DNA of 64,000 bases, taken from positions 6,076,001 through 6,140,000 of the forward strand of contig NZ_CP139559.1 of NCBI RefSeq assembly GCF_034263275.1, written 5' to 3'. The notes under the pieces are model-generated. The model made no database searches. It was not told the origin of the DNA and saw nothing but the letters and a program-made list of their open reading frames with translations. The position numbers and the translations under genes were made by a program. Origin of the DNA: Mucilaginibacter sp. cycad4 (GTDB taxonomy: Bacteria; Bacteroidota; Bacteroidia; Sphingobacteriales; Sphingobacteriaceae). Below are positions 16,625 to 23,996 of this stretch, one piece after another (within the stretch, counting starts at the first letter, position 1; every line of letters starts with the position of its first letter).

Positions 16625-18196
16625 ATGAAACTAAACAAGCTGTTTATCCTGGGCTGTTTATCGTTTGGTTTAATTTCCTCCGGCGTTAATGCCATGCCCG
16701 GCGTGCCGGGTAACAACGAGATTATTTACCATATATTTCAGCGAAGCTTTTATGATAGCAACGGCGATTATCACGGCGACCTGAACGGCATCCGCCAAAA
16801 ACTTGATTATTTGCAGGAGCTTGGCATAACATCCATACTGCTTACCCCACTTTATGAATCTGTTTTTTACCATAATTATTTTGCTATCGATTTTGAAAAG
16901 ATCGACCCGAAATATGGCTCCCATGCCGATTATCTCAAACTGATTAAAGAGCTGCACCGCCGGGGGATGAAATTTTATATGGATATGGAAACCCAGTATG
17001 TTACTGAAGATTCCCGCTGGTGGAAGGAGGCTTTCGGAAACCCCAAGTCGCCATACAGCGATTATATTTTATGGGATGATAAAGACAACAAAAAGCCATC
17101 AACCATAGTATATAACCTTACCGGGCTAAAAGGCTATGACAGCGTAACGCGTAAAATAACTACCGCAAACCTTAACAGCGAGGCTTCAAAAGCATATAAC
17201 CTTAAACTGTTCAGCTACTGGATAGATCCCAATGGCGATGGTAAATTTGACGATGGGGTAGATGGTTTCCGGCTTGACCATATGATGGACGACCTGGATA
17301 ATAAAGGTCGCCTTCCGCACTTATTCGATACTTTCTGGAACCCATTATTAACCAAACTCCGCTCCATTAACCCTCAAATAAAGATCGTAGCCGAACAAGC
17401 CAACTGGTTTAGCCTTGGCACCGAATACCTGGAACGCGGAGGCGTTGACCGGGTATTTGGCTTGCGGCTTTGCTTTGCTATCCGGTCGTTTGATAAAAAG
17501 CTGCTTTTAGCCAATGCCGACTCAACACTGGCCATGCTGCCTCCCGGCAAACAACAGGTGGTATTTATCGAGAATCATGATGTACCTCGCTTTAGTTACG
17601 CAGTAAAGGGCAATTTGGCTAAACTGAAAGTTGGCTGCGCTTTTAACCTGCTGATGGGCGGCATCCCTTCCATTTACTACGGCCAGGAGTTGGGGATGAC
17701 CGGCACCACGGCAAACTTCGGCGCTACCGATGCCAATGAGATCCCCGACAGGGAAGCCTTTGAATGGTACAAAAGCGATACGGGCAAAGGCATGGCCCTG
17801 TGGTATAAACAAACCGGCCCCTGGAAAGATCAGTTCAATAACGATAAGCCTAATGATGGCATTTCACTTGAAGAAGAAAAACAGGAGCCTAATTCATTAT
17901 GGCATTACTATAAAAAAATGATCGCTATCCGCAAGGCCAATCCGGCATTTGTTGACGGCGGCTATAAAACCATCAATAATGACAATGATCATGTTTTTAC
18001 TTTTATGAGGAAGGACGCCGGGCAAATGATACTGGTGGCGATAAACCTGGCAGATAAAGAAGCCAGCGTAAATATTGATACCGACGGAAAACCGGTTAAT
18101 ATTATTGGTGAAGCAAAACCGAAGCTGAAAGCGGGGAAGCTGGCGGTAAATTTACCGGCGTTTGGAGTTGGGGCATGGGAGATCAGCCCCCTCTAA
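16625..18196 (+). CDS. Secreted GH13 alpha-amylase family protein
   Basis: A 523-residue glycoside hydrolase with a signal peptide (cleavage likely after VNAMP or thereabouts), a catalytic TIM barrel and a C-terminal beta domain (about residues 440-523). The nucleophile Asp is in DGFRLDHMMDD, the acid/base Glu in IVAEQANWF and the third acid in ENHDVPR. Conserved region I, usually DxVxNH, reads YMDMETQYV and is degenerate. It should act on alpha-glucans or maltodextrin-like substrates in the periplasm; no SusC/SusD pair is nearby. Neighbouring DUF1080/GMC genes also point to glycoside breakdown. ATG at 16625. Confidence 0.92.
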   Translation: MKLNKLFILGCLSFGLISSGVNAMPGVPGNNEIIYHIFQRSFYDSNGDYHGDLNGIRQKLDYLQELGITSILLTPLYESVFYHNYFAIDFEKIDPKYGSHADYLKLIKELHRRGMKFYMDMETQYVTEDSRWWKEAFGNPKSPYSDYILWDDKDNKKPSTIVYNLTGLKGYDSVTRKITTANLNSEASKAYNLKLFSYWIDPNGDGKFDDGVDGFRLDHMMDDLDNKGRLPHLFDTFWNPLLTKLRSINPQIKIVAEQANWFSLGTEYLERGGVDRVFGLRLCFAIRSFDKKLLLANADSTLAMLPPGKQQVVFIENHDVPRFSYAVKGNLAKLKVGCAFNLLMGGIPSIYYGQELGMTGTTANFGATDANEIPDREAFEWYKSDTGKGMALWYKQTGPWKDQFNNDKPNDGISLEEEKQEPNSLWHYYKKMIAIRKANPAFVDGGYKTINNDNDHVFTFMRKDAGQMILVAINLADKEASVNIDTDGKPVNIIGEAKPKLKAGKLAVNLPAFGVGAWEISPL

Positions 18197-18296
18197 ATCT
18201 CCCCCGGCAGGGGAGACTTTTAAGTTAATTAAACTTTGTTGTGGTATGGCTTGTTTTTAAAACCCTCCCCATCCGGGGAGGGTTTGGGTGGGGCTC
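18197..18296. repeat. C/G-rich palindromic repeats in convergent gap
   Basis: Contains CTCCCCCGGCAGGGGAG and CCCTCCCCATCCGGGGAGGG, two short palindromes between the GH13 gene (+) and the gluconate-dehydrogenase-like small subunit gene (-). They belong to the same C/G-rich repeat class as the one near 1.3 kb and may serve as terminators in both directions. Confidence 0.7.
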
Positions 18297-18944
18297 TTAC
18301 ATCGAAGCCGAAGCTTTCACATTTTCCATGCCGTAATGCTTCAGGATGTCATCAGGTACGCCTGTCCATTTGCCGGGTTGGTTACCTGCGTAGCCAATAT
18401 CTTTCACGCCGATTTCGCTGGTGAAAAAGCCCGAAGCGGTAAGATCACGCATGCGGTTGAAGAAAGCGACGCCCTGGGCCATTTCTGGTTTGGCCTTTTT
18501 GGGGTAAGCAATCATATCAATTAGCTGGATCTGCTGATCTTTGCTGCAATCGGTAAATGGCTTGCCGAAGCGGTTAAGGCACTGTAAATCCAGCCAGCGT
18601 AAACCACCACGCATCGGGGTTTGGTGATCGGGCATATCTTTTACAATAAACTCAATGAAGTCAGGAACCTTGGCATCTGATGCGCTGCCCGATTTATCAT
18701 CCTTAGGGATAATGATATCGGCCAGTACAGTGATGGTAGCCATTTCGGTGGCAGTAAAAAATTTATCGGCATGCAGTTTCTTGTCACGCTCAACCTCAAA
18801 AGGCTGGCGGCCTGCTTCGTCGCCGGCTGCTGCGGTGGTTGTTTCTTCCGCGCCTTTTTTAGTATCGGTTTTACAGGCCTCCAGTAATAATCCTGCCGAA
18901 AGTGTTCCTAAGCCAAGGGCTTTAAGGGAGTCACGTCTGTTCAT
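18297..18944 (-). CDS. Gluconate 2-dehydrogenase subunit 3-like protein (small subunit of GMC dehydrogenase)
   Basis: A 215-residue exported protein. The N-terminus has a twin-arginine motif (NRRDSLK), a hydrophobic stretch and a Cys at residue 24 (LLEAC), so it is a Tat substrate and perhaps a lipoprotein, though Glu at -2 is a poor lipobox. The body matches the subunit 3 family that accompanies periplasmic FAD GMC dehydrogenases and carries their export signal. It starts 20 bp downstream of the GMC gene, which has no signal of its own, supporting piggy-back export of the complex. Confidence 0.9.
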   Translation of the reverse strand: MNRRDSLKALGLGTLSAGLLLEACKTDTKKGAEETTTAAAGDEAGRQPFEVERDKKLHADKFFTATEMATITVLADIIIPKDDKSGSASDAKVPDFIEFIVKDMPDHQTPMRGGLRWLDLQCLNRFGKPFTDCSKDQQIQLIDMIAYPKKAKPEMAQGVAFFNRMRDLTASGFFTSEIGVKDIGYAGNQPGKWTGVPDDILKHYGMENVKASASM

Positions 18945-18964
18945 AAAATTTTTATGTTAGCTTG

Positions 18965-20701
18965 TTAAACGTTTAATTTTTTTCTTTCCTGGATAATGTA
19001 TTCTGCGGTACGCATTGATAAGGCAAGGATAGTCCACGTTGCGTTTTTATCGCCCTGCTGTACAAAGGGAGCGGCATCAACTACAAACAGGTTTTTACAA
19101 TCATGCGCCTGGCACCATTTATTTAAGGCTGATTTTTTAGGATCGTTACCCATACGGATGGTACCTACTTCGTGGATGATCTTACCCGGGGCTTCCAAAC
19201 CGTAATTGGTTTCAGGCCCTTGAGGTCCGCCATAGATTGCGCCACCCATGTTGTGCATTATTTCCTGGAAGGTTTCCTGCATGTGCTTAGCCTGTTTAAT
19301 TTCATCAGGGGCCCATTTGTAGTGGAAACGCAATACCGGGATGCCGTATTTGTCTACTACGTTGGGATCAATTTCGCAATAGTTATCATAACGGGCAATA
19401 GCTGTACCACGACCGGCCATGCCAAACTGGGTACCATAAAAACGACGGTAATCATCCTTTAACGATGCGCCGTAACCACCGGCCTCTTTCATTTTACCAT
19501 CGCGGCCCGGCACAACACCGTTCATATTCTGGATCCCACCACTAAAACCATATGATGGCATGTGCAAGCCACCCCCATATTCAATGTGGTAACCGCGAGG
19601 AAAGTCCAGTTTTTTATTATCAAGCCACCATGGCGAGTAGATATGCACACTACCCACGCCGTCTTCATTATAACGCTTGCGGTCCATCAGTTGCGGAAGG
19701 AAACCACCTGCGCTTGAACCGGTAGAGTCATGCAGGTAATGACCAACAACACCGCTGCTGTTTGCCAAACCACCCGGGTGCTGGGCAGATTTTGAGTTGA
19801 GCAGGATCCTGGCCGATTCGCCGGCACTTGCACCAAGGATAACCGTTTTGGCGTTAACCTGGTACTCCTGCAGATCTTCTTTATTAACGTACGATACGCC
19901 AACGGCCAGGCCTTCGGCATTGGTGATTACCTCGCGCACCATGGCGTTGGTGATCACCTTTAAGTTACCTGTTTTAATGGCCGGGATCACCAAACATGAT
20001 GACGCCGAGAAATCGCCGTAAACTTTACAACTGCGACCGCATTGCCCGCAGAAGAAACATGCACCTCGGTCTTTATTACCCGGCAAAGCTTCTGTTAATA
20101 CCGAACCACGGCCCGGGATAATTTTAACACCAGCTTTTTGAGCGCCTTTTACAATGTACAACTCATTAAGTCTTGGTTTGGGTGGAGGGAGGAAGATGCC
20201 ATCCGGCTCATTCTCCAAACCTTCTTTTGTGCCGTAAACACCAATCATACGGTCAACCTTATCATAGTATGGTTTTACATCGTCGTAGGTGATTGGCCAG
20301 TCATCGGTAAGGCCGTCTTTGGCCTGAAAATCACGCGGGCCCATCCTTAACGAGATCCGGCCCCAGTGATTGGTACGGCCGCCCAGCATCCGCGAGCGGA
20401 ACCAGAAAAATTCTGTTTTATCTTTTGTGGTATAAGGCTCACCATCAATTTGCCAGCCGCCAAAGGCAGCGTCAAAATCTCCGAAAGGGCGGGTTGTACC
20501 GGCACCACGGCGTGGCGACTCCCATGGCCATTTTAATTGTTGTGAATCTTTAGCAGGGTCAAAGTAAGCACCGGCCTCAAGCATCAAAACTTTTATCCCG
20601 GCGTTGGCCAAAACGTAACCGGCCATACCCCCACCGGCACCCGAACCAACAATCACCACATCATAGGTGGCTGATGATTTTTTAATTTGCAGATCGCTCA
20701 T
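18965..20701 (-). CDS. GMC-family FAD oxidoreductase, probable glucoside 3-dehydrogenase large subunit
   Basis: A 578-residue flavoprotein with the N-terminal FAD motif VVIVGSGAGGGMAGYVLA, the GRTNHWGR GMC signature and the C-terminal active-site segment ending NATWTILALSMRTAEYI. A cysteine cluster C215-x2-C218-x2-C221-x3-C225 (CFFCGQCGRSC) resembles the iron-sulfur site of glucoside 3-dehydrogenase and fructose dehydrogenase. No signal peptide; export probably rides on the Tat-type small subunit downstream. With the upstream DUF1080 gene, the likely reaction is oxidation of the sugar C3 hydroxyl to a 3-keto-glycoside, which DUF1080 then cleaves. Family sure, substrate inferred. Confidence 0.92.
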   Translation of the reverse strand: MSDLQIKKSSATYDVVIVGSGAGGGMAGYVLANAGIKVLMLEAGAYFDPAKDSQQLKWPWESPRRGAGTTRPFGDFDAAFGGWQIDGEPYTTKDKTEFFWFRSRMLGGRTNHWGRISLRMGPRDFQAKDGLTDDWPITYDDVKPYYDKVDRMIGVYGTKEGLENEPDGIFLPPPKPRLNELYIVKGAQKAGVKIIPGRGSVLTEALPGNKDRGACFFCGQCGRSCKVYGDFSASSCLVIPAIKTGNLKVITNAMVREVITNAEGLAVGVSYVNKEDLQEYQVNAKTVILGASAGESARILLNSKSAQHPGGLANSSGVVGHYLHDSTGSSAGGFLPQLMDRKRYNEDGVGSVHIYSPWWLDNKKLDFPRGYHIEYGGGLHMPSYGFSGGIQNMNGVVPGRDGKMKEAGGYGASLKDDYRRFYGTQFGMAGRGTAIARYDNYCEIDPNVVDKYGIPVLRFHYKWAPDEIKQAKHMQETFQEIMHNMGGAIYGGPQGPETNYGLEAPGKIIHEVGTIRMGNDPKKSALNKWCQAHDCKNLFVVDAAPFVQQGDKNATWTILALSMRTAEYIIQERKKLNV

Positions 20702-20791
20702 ATTATATCAAAGTATCCTTCTTTCTTATACGGAGAGGAAATTACACATGCCAGGGGCACGTTAAACACAATTTAAGTATGGTATAAAGAT

Positions 20792-20824
20792 ATGAACAGG
20801 GCACTATATCCGTACCCTGTTCAT
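20792..20824. other. Intercistronic hairpin between DUF1080 and GMC genes
   Basis: Perfect 10-bp stem ATGAACAGGG (20792-20801) / CCCTGTTCAT (20815-20824) 9 bp past the DUF1080 stop. On the minus strand it is followed by ATCTTTATACC rather than a clean T run, so it may be an attenuator or mRNA 3'-end stabiliser rather than a full terminator. Confidence 0.6.
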
Positions 20825-20832
20825 AAAAAATA

Positions 20833-21504
20833 TTAAAGCTCTTTAATGCCGATGTTGCGGAAGCTAACTAAATGGCCATGGTCCTGCAAGGCAATGTGCC
20901 CTTTAGGATAGGCGGCAAAGCCTTTCCATGTTTTGAACTTACTGTTATTTAATAATTGCGTCCACTCTTCGCTGCCAATTTTCACATCAACAATTTTGGT
21001 TCCGTTGAGCCAAAAAGTAAGCTGGCCGTCTTTTTTACGCAATTTAACTTTGTTCCATTCGCCGGCAGGTTTTGCCACATCTTTTGACGGAGCTTTCATA
21101 TCATATAATGAACCCGCAAGATGGTTAGCTTTTTTATTGTCGCTGGCATCTTTATTATCAAGTACCTGCATTTCAATGCCGGTAAGGTAGGTATCGCCAA
21201 ATTGAGGATCTTCATGCACACCGAAGATAACACCGCTGTTCCCTTCCTTGCTGATGTTCCAATCTAAAACAAGCTCGTAGTTTTCATACTCGCCATCGGT
21301 AACCAAATCGCCCTGGCCTTCGGCTTTAGGGTCAAGCTGGAGTGTGCCGTCAACCACTTTCCAGGCAGTAGCGTCTTTTTTAAGATAAGTGTGCCATCCG
21401 GTGGTGGTTTTACCATCGAACAGGGGAGTGTAACCCTTGGTTTGTGCCGACGCCGACAAACAAAGTGCCGGGATGGCCATCAGGCCAAGCATGATCTTTT
21501 TCAT
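20833..21504 (-). CDS. DUF1080 protein (3-keto-glycoside hydrolase family)
   Basis: A 223-residue secreted protein with a signal peptide (cut likely after LSASA) and a single concanavalin-like beta-sandwich. Family landmarks are LFDGKTTTGWHTY at the start of the domain, an IEMQVLDN strand and the C-terminal HIALQDHG block. DUF1080 proteins have been shown to cleave 3-keto-glycosides. Its position before a GMC dehydrogenase and its small subunit suggests an oxidise-then-cleave pathway in the periplasm. A hairpin separates it from the GMC gene, which may set different expression levels. ATG at 21504. Confidence 0.92.
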   Translation of the reverse strand: MKKIMLGLMAIPALCLSASAQTKGYTPLFDGKTTTGWHTYLKKDATAWKVVDGTLQLDPKAEGQGDLVTDGEYENYELVLDWNISKEGNSGVIFGVHEDPQFGDTYLTGIEMQVLDNKDASDNKKANHLAGSLYDMKAPSKDVAKPAGEWNKVKLRKKDGQLTFWLNGTKIVDVKIGSEEWTQLLNNSKFKTWKGFAAYPKGHIALQDHGHLVSFRNIGIKEL

Positions 21505-22196
21505 AAATTATAGTTGTTTTTTATAGTATCGGAACTGCCATTTAAATAGCTTTGGTTGGTTAAGGCGTTTCCTGTTGGTTTCATTTTTGTTTGTTCTGTA
21601 CAAGGTAAATGCAGACTTAAAAAGCGTAAAAAGCTATTTTAAGATCATTGCTTTGATAAAACGTTTTAATTACAAATTAAGCGAACATTTTTTTAGGTTG
21701 CGATAAATATATTGGCTTTTTTTTAATGCTAAAACGATTATCGCAAAAATAAAGTATAAGCCTGCGAAAACGAGGTAAAAGCTTGGTTACAATGAACAAT
21801 TTACGGTAGATGGATGGCACAGAAAGAGTATCTAATTGTAACAAATGGTGTGTCCCAATTTTTTGATTCCCCACAAAAAATTGAAAGCCCACCGGCCGTT
21901 ATTTCTTTTAAAAACAGGAATGTCCCATTTTTTGAGAGTGAAACAGAGAATCGCTTTTTTATGAAACACATTGATAATCAAGCATCTAAAAACCACATGA
22001 AACACCACTAAATAATTGGCTATCAGCTATTAAAACTTAAAGGAGTACTTGAAAAGTGTTTCAATATACCGGCCTGAAAAGCCATATTTGTTTTAGCTGT
22101 TTTTTATGGATTTTTAAGTTTTTCAGATTAAACAGAATGCACAATGCTCAATACTGACAAAATCGCGCCGCCATAATTCCGGATTGAAATGTGTTG

Positions 22197-22217
22197 TTTT
22201 GCCCCGGAGGGGCAAAA
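22197..22217. repeat. Short perfect palindrome
   Basis: TTTTGCCCC (22197-22205) and GGGGCAAAA (22209-22217) are separated by GGA. It looks like a REP-type unit or an isolated terminator hairpin; no gene ends next to it. Confidence 0.7.
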
Positions 22218-22314
22218 TAAGTCCGGGTTTAACAAACAATCAGCTAAGTGAGTACCCGCCCCTGCAAGTCAACACAGCATATTCGCGCCGGTTCGCTGGT
22301 ATTTAAAAACGCCG

Positions 22315-22444
22315 TAAGAAATTTTCACACGAATTATTTTCAGACCTACCACAATTAACCGAATTACACGAATTTCAACTTTATGCGATTGAAAAATTCG
22401 TGTAATTCGATTAATTTGAAAAAATTAGTGTGAAAATTTCTTAT
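22315..22444. repeat. 130-bp inverted-repeat element (MITE- or REP-like)
   Basis: Perfect 16-bp terminal inverted repeats TAAGAAATTTTCACAC (22315-22330) and GTGTGAAAATTTCTTA (22429-22444). Inner arms also pair (ACCGAATTACACGAATTTC with GAAAAATTCGTGTAATTCGA), so most of the element can fold into one hairpin. No open frame inside. Confidence 0.85.
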
Positions 22445-22664
22445 TCGTTAGCGCCGCAGAATCAGCCGGCAAACCTTCTTAATTTCCGGCTAATGTCACA
22501 AGATGCCGATTACCGATACATTTACTTAATGCTGACATATGCCCGATTGCGAAAAAACTTATAATAAGTAATATTGCGCCATTATGGTTACGCATATGTT
22601 AACACGTACGGCTAAGCCTAATTAACTGCAACCCAAACACTATCGGTAACTAACACTTACTACA

Positions 22665-23714
22665 TTGATCAATTTTTATTTTATAAAACCGGATTTCAAA
22701 AAGTCCGGTTTAACGTCGCGTTTCAATTTTACGTTTGCATTAAAAACAATTTGCATACTGTTCCTTTTTATTGTTGTTGACAATAATAAAGCGGCTGCGA
22801 ACATCCGCACAGCCACCCCTGCAGATACGCTGGCCGACAGCGCACTGATGAAAAAGCGCCTCGTTAACCAGGCATTCGATCACATTTACGAGCAAAACCT
22901 GCGGGTATCCGAAGGGGGGAACGATTACTTTAACAAAGTAAAAACCCAACTCACTGCCGACCTGGCGCCTAATTTCGTTTTGTTCAGCACGCCAAAGTCT
23001 CGTTTCTTTTTTGTGTTTACCCCAAGGGTGAAGATCCGCCTGCTGGCCTCACAGGGTGCGCCGGTAAAATCGCCGAGCTTTATGCCGGGCGGTACACTGT
23101 ATTTCAGGGTGAATGAGGATACTTACAATCCAAAGTTCTTTTCGTTTGGATATTCGCACCATTCAAACGGGGTACGCGGACCATCGCTTAATCCCGACGG
23201 CAGCTTTAACCGGGATAGCGGCAAGTTCACAACCAACTTTTATACCTTAACTTATTACAACGGTAAACGCTTTGATAAAAAAGACCTGATCATCAACCGT
23301 TATGATAACCTGGGTTTAGAGGTCCACGCCGGTCTGTTTAACCTTGGTTTGTCTGAAGGTTTGAAAGATCATTATGGCTTTATTCGCATTAACGGCAGCC
23401 GCATGTATAACTTTGCTAAAGCCTATACCGATCCAACAGATAAGAGCAAAAAGATCTATCAAAACTGGCAGCGCATCCGGTTCGACTTTACTTATATTGC
23501 TGATAAGTACGATAATTACTCGACCTTTGATTTCAAGAAACGTTTAAATGTAAGCCTGAAATACTATTACCAGTTTCCGTTTATGCCGGATGCCGCCCTC
23601 ATGGTTGGCGGAGGCTATCGCGGACAGGATGATTACAACCAGTTTTTTGAAGACAGCTATGGTTATGTTACCATTGGCTTTGCAACAAGCCTGAGCTTTC
23701 ATACGCATAAGTAA
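22665..23714 (+). CDS. Outer-membrane beta-barrel protein, probable phospholipase A (OMPLA/PldA-like)
   Basis: A 349-residue protein with an N-terminal hydrophobic signal (ALKTICILFLFIVV) and many alternating aromatic strands ending in VTIGFATSLSFHTHK, typical of a barrel. The block GYSHHSNG (His165/His166, Ser167, Asn168) matches the active-site H-x-SNG motif of outer-membrane phospholipase A, and TTNFYTLTYY about 20 residues on could supply the active-site Asn. It would hydrolyse phospholipids in the outer leaflet. TTG at 22665 is the only start before the signal sequence. No close partner genes. Barrel fairly sure; enzyme identity is a motif-based inference. Confidence 0.6.
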   Translation: MINFYFIKPDFKKSGLTSRFNFTFALKTICILFLFIVVDNNKAAANIRTATPADTLADSALMKKRLVNQAFDHIYEQNLRVSEGGNDYFNKVKTQLTADLAPNFVLFSTPKSRFFFVFTPRVKIRLLASQGAPVKSPSFMPGGTLYFRVNEDTYNPKFFSFGYSHHSNGVRGPSLNPDGSFNRDSGKFTTNFYTLTYYNGKRFDKKDLIINRYDNLGLEVHAGLFNLGLSEGLKDHYGFIRINGSRMYNFAKAYTDPTDKSKKIYQNWQRIRFDFTYIADKYDNYSTFDFKKRLNVSLKYYYQFPFMPDAALMVGGGYRGQDDYNQFFEDSYGYVTIGFATSLSFHTHK

Positions 23715-23729
23715 ACAACCTACGCCGCC

Positions 23730-23834
23730 GCTCGGCTCCAGCCGGGTGGCAACTATTTCCAGGCCTCTGGCCTGCAAAACAAGGCTCCGACGACCAGAGG
23801 CCGTTTGATAGTCAACACCCGGCTGGAGCCGAGC
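23730..23834. repeat. Nested inverted repeat
   Basis: GCTCGGCTCCAGCCGGGT (23730-23747) pairs perfectly with ACCCGGCTGGAGCCGAGC (23817-23834); inside, CCAGGCCTCTGG and CCAGAGGCC pair again. About 105 bp, located 16 bp after the beta-barrel gene stop; could act as its 3' hairpin. Confidence 0.85.
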
Positions 23835-23984
23835 GTTGGCAAAAGGGGAGAAGAAAAGCGGTTTCGCATACGAAACTGCTTTTCCTTTTTTTATCGCTGC
23901 CGCAAGCCTCCCGGCTTGTGGCTCGCATGCTAAGTAACCGTCACGCAACACCACTCCTCCCAACACGCATAACCCTCTTTTTTG

Positions 23985-23992
23985 TACATTTG
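23985..23992 (+). promoter_or_regulatory. Putative -7 promoter box of hisS
   Basis: TACATTTG fits the Bacteroidota -7 consensus TAnnTTTG. It is only 4 bp before the chosen hisS ATG at 23997, so the transcript would be nearly leaderless. Confidence 0.5.
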
Positions 23993-23996
23993 CCGC

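Larger units (their letters stand above)
21505..22664. other. Long intergenic region with repeats, no credible gene
   Basis: This 1.16-kb region is AT-rich. It holds a short perfect hairpin at 22197-22217, a 130-bp inverted-repeat element at 22315-22444 and an open frame of 65 codons at 21814-22011 that looks like chance (low-complexity, no family match, no start signal). Promoters for DUF1080 (minus) and for the outer-membrane protein gene (plus) should lie near its two ends. Confidence 0.6.

Noticed and set aside
21814..22011. 65-codon open frame in the long gap upstream of the barrel protein
   Set aside because: Low-complexity translation, no family resemblance, no promoter or overlap with a real gene, and the surrounding region is repeat-rich.
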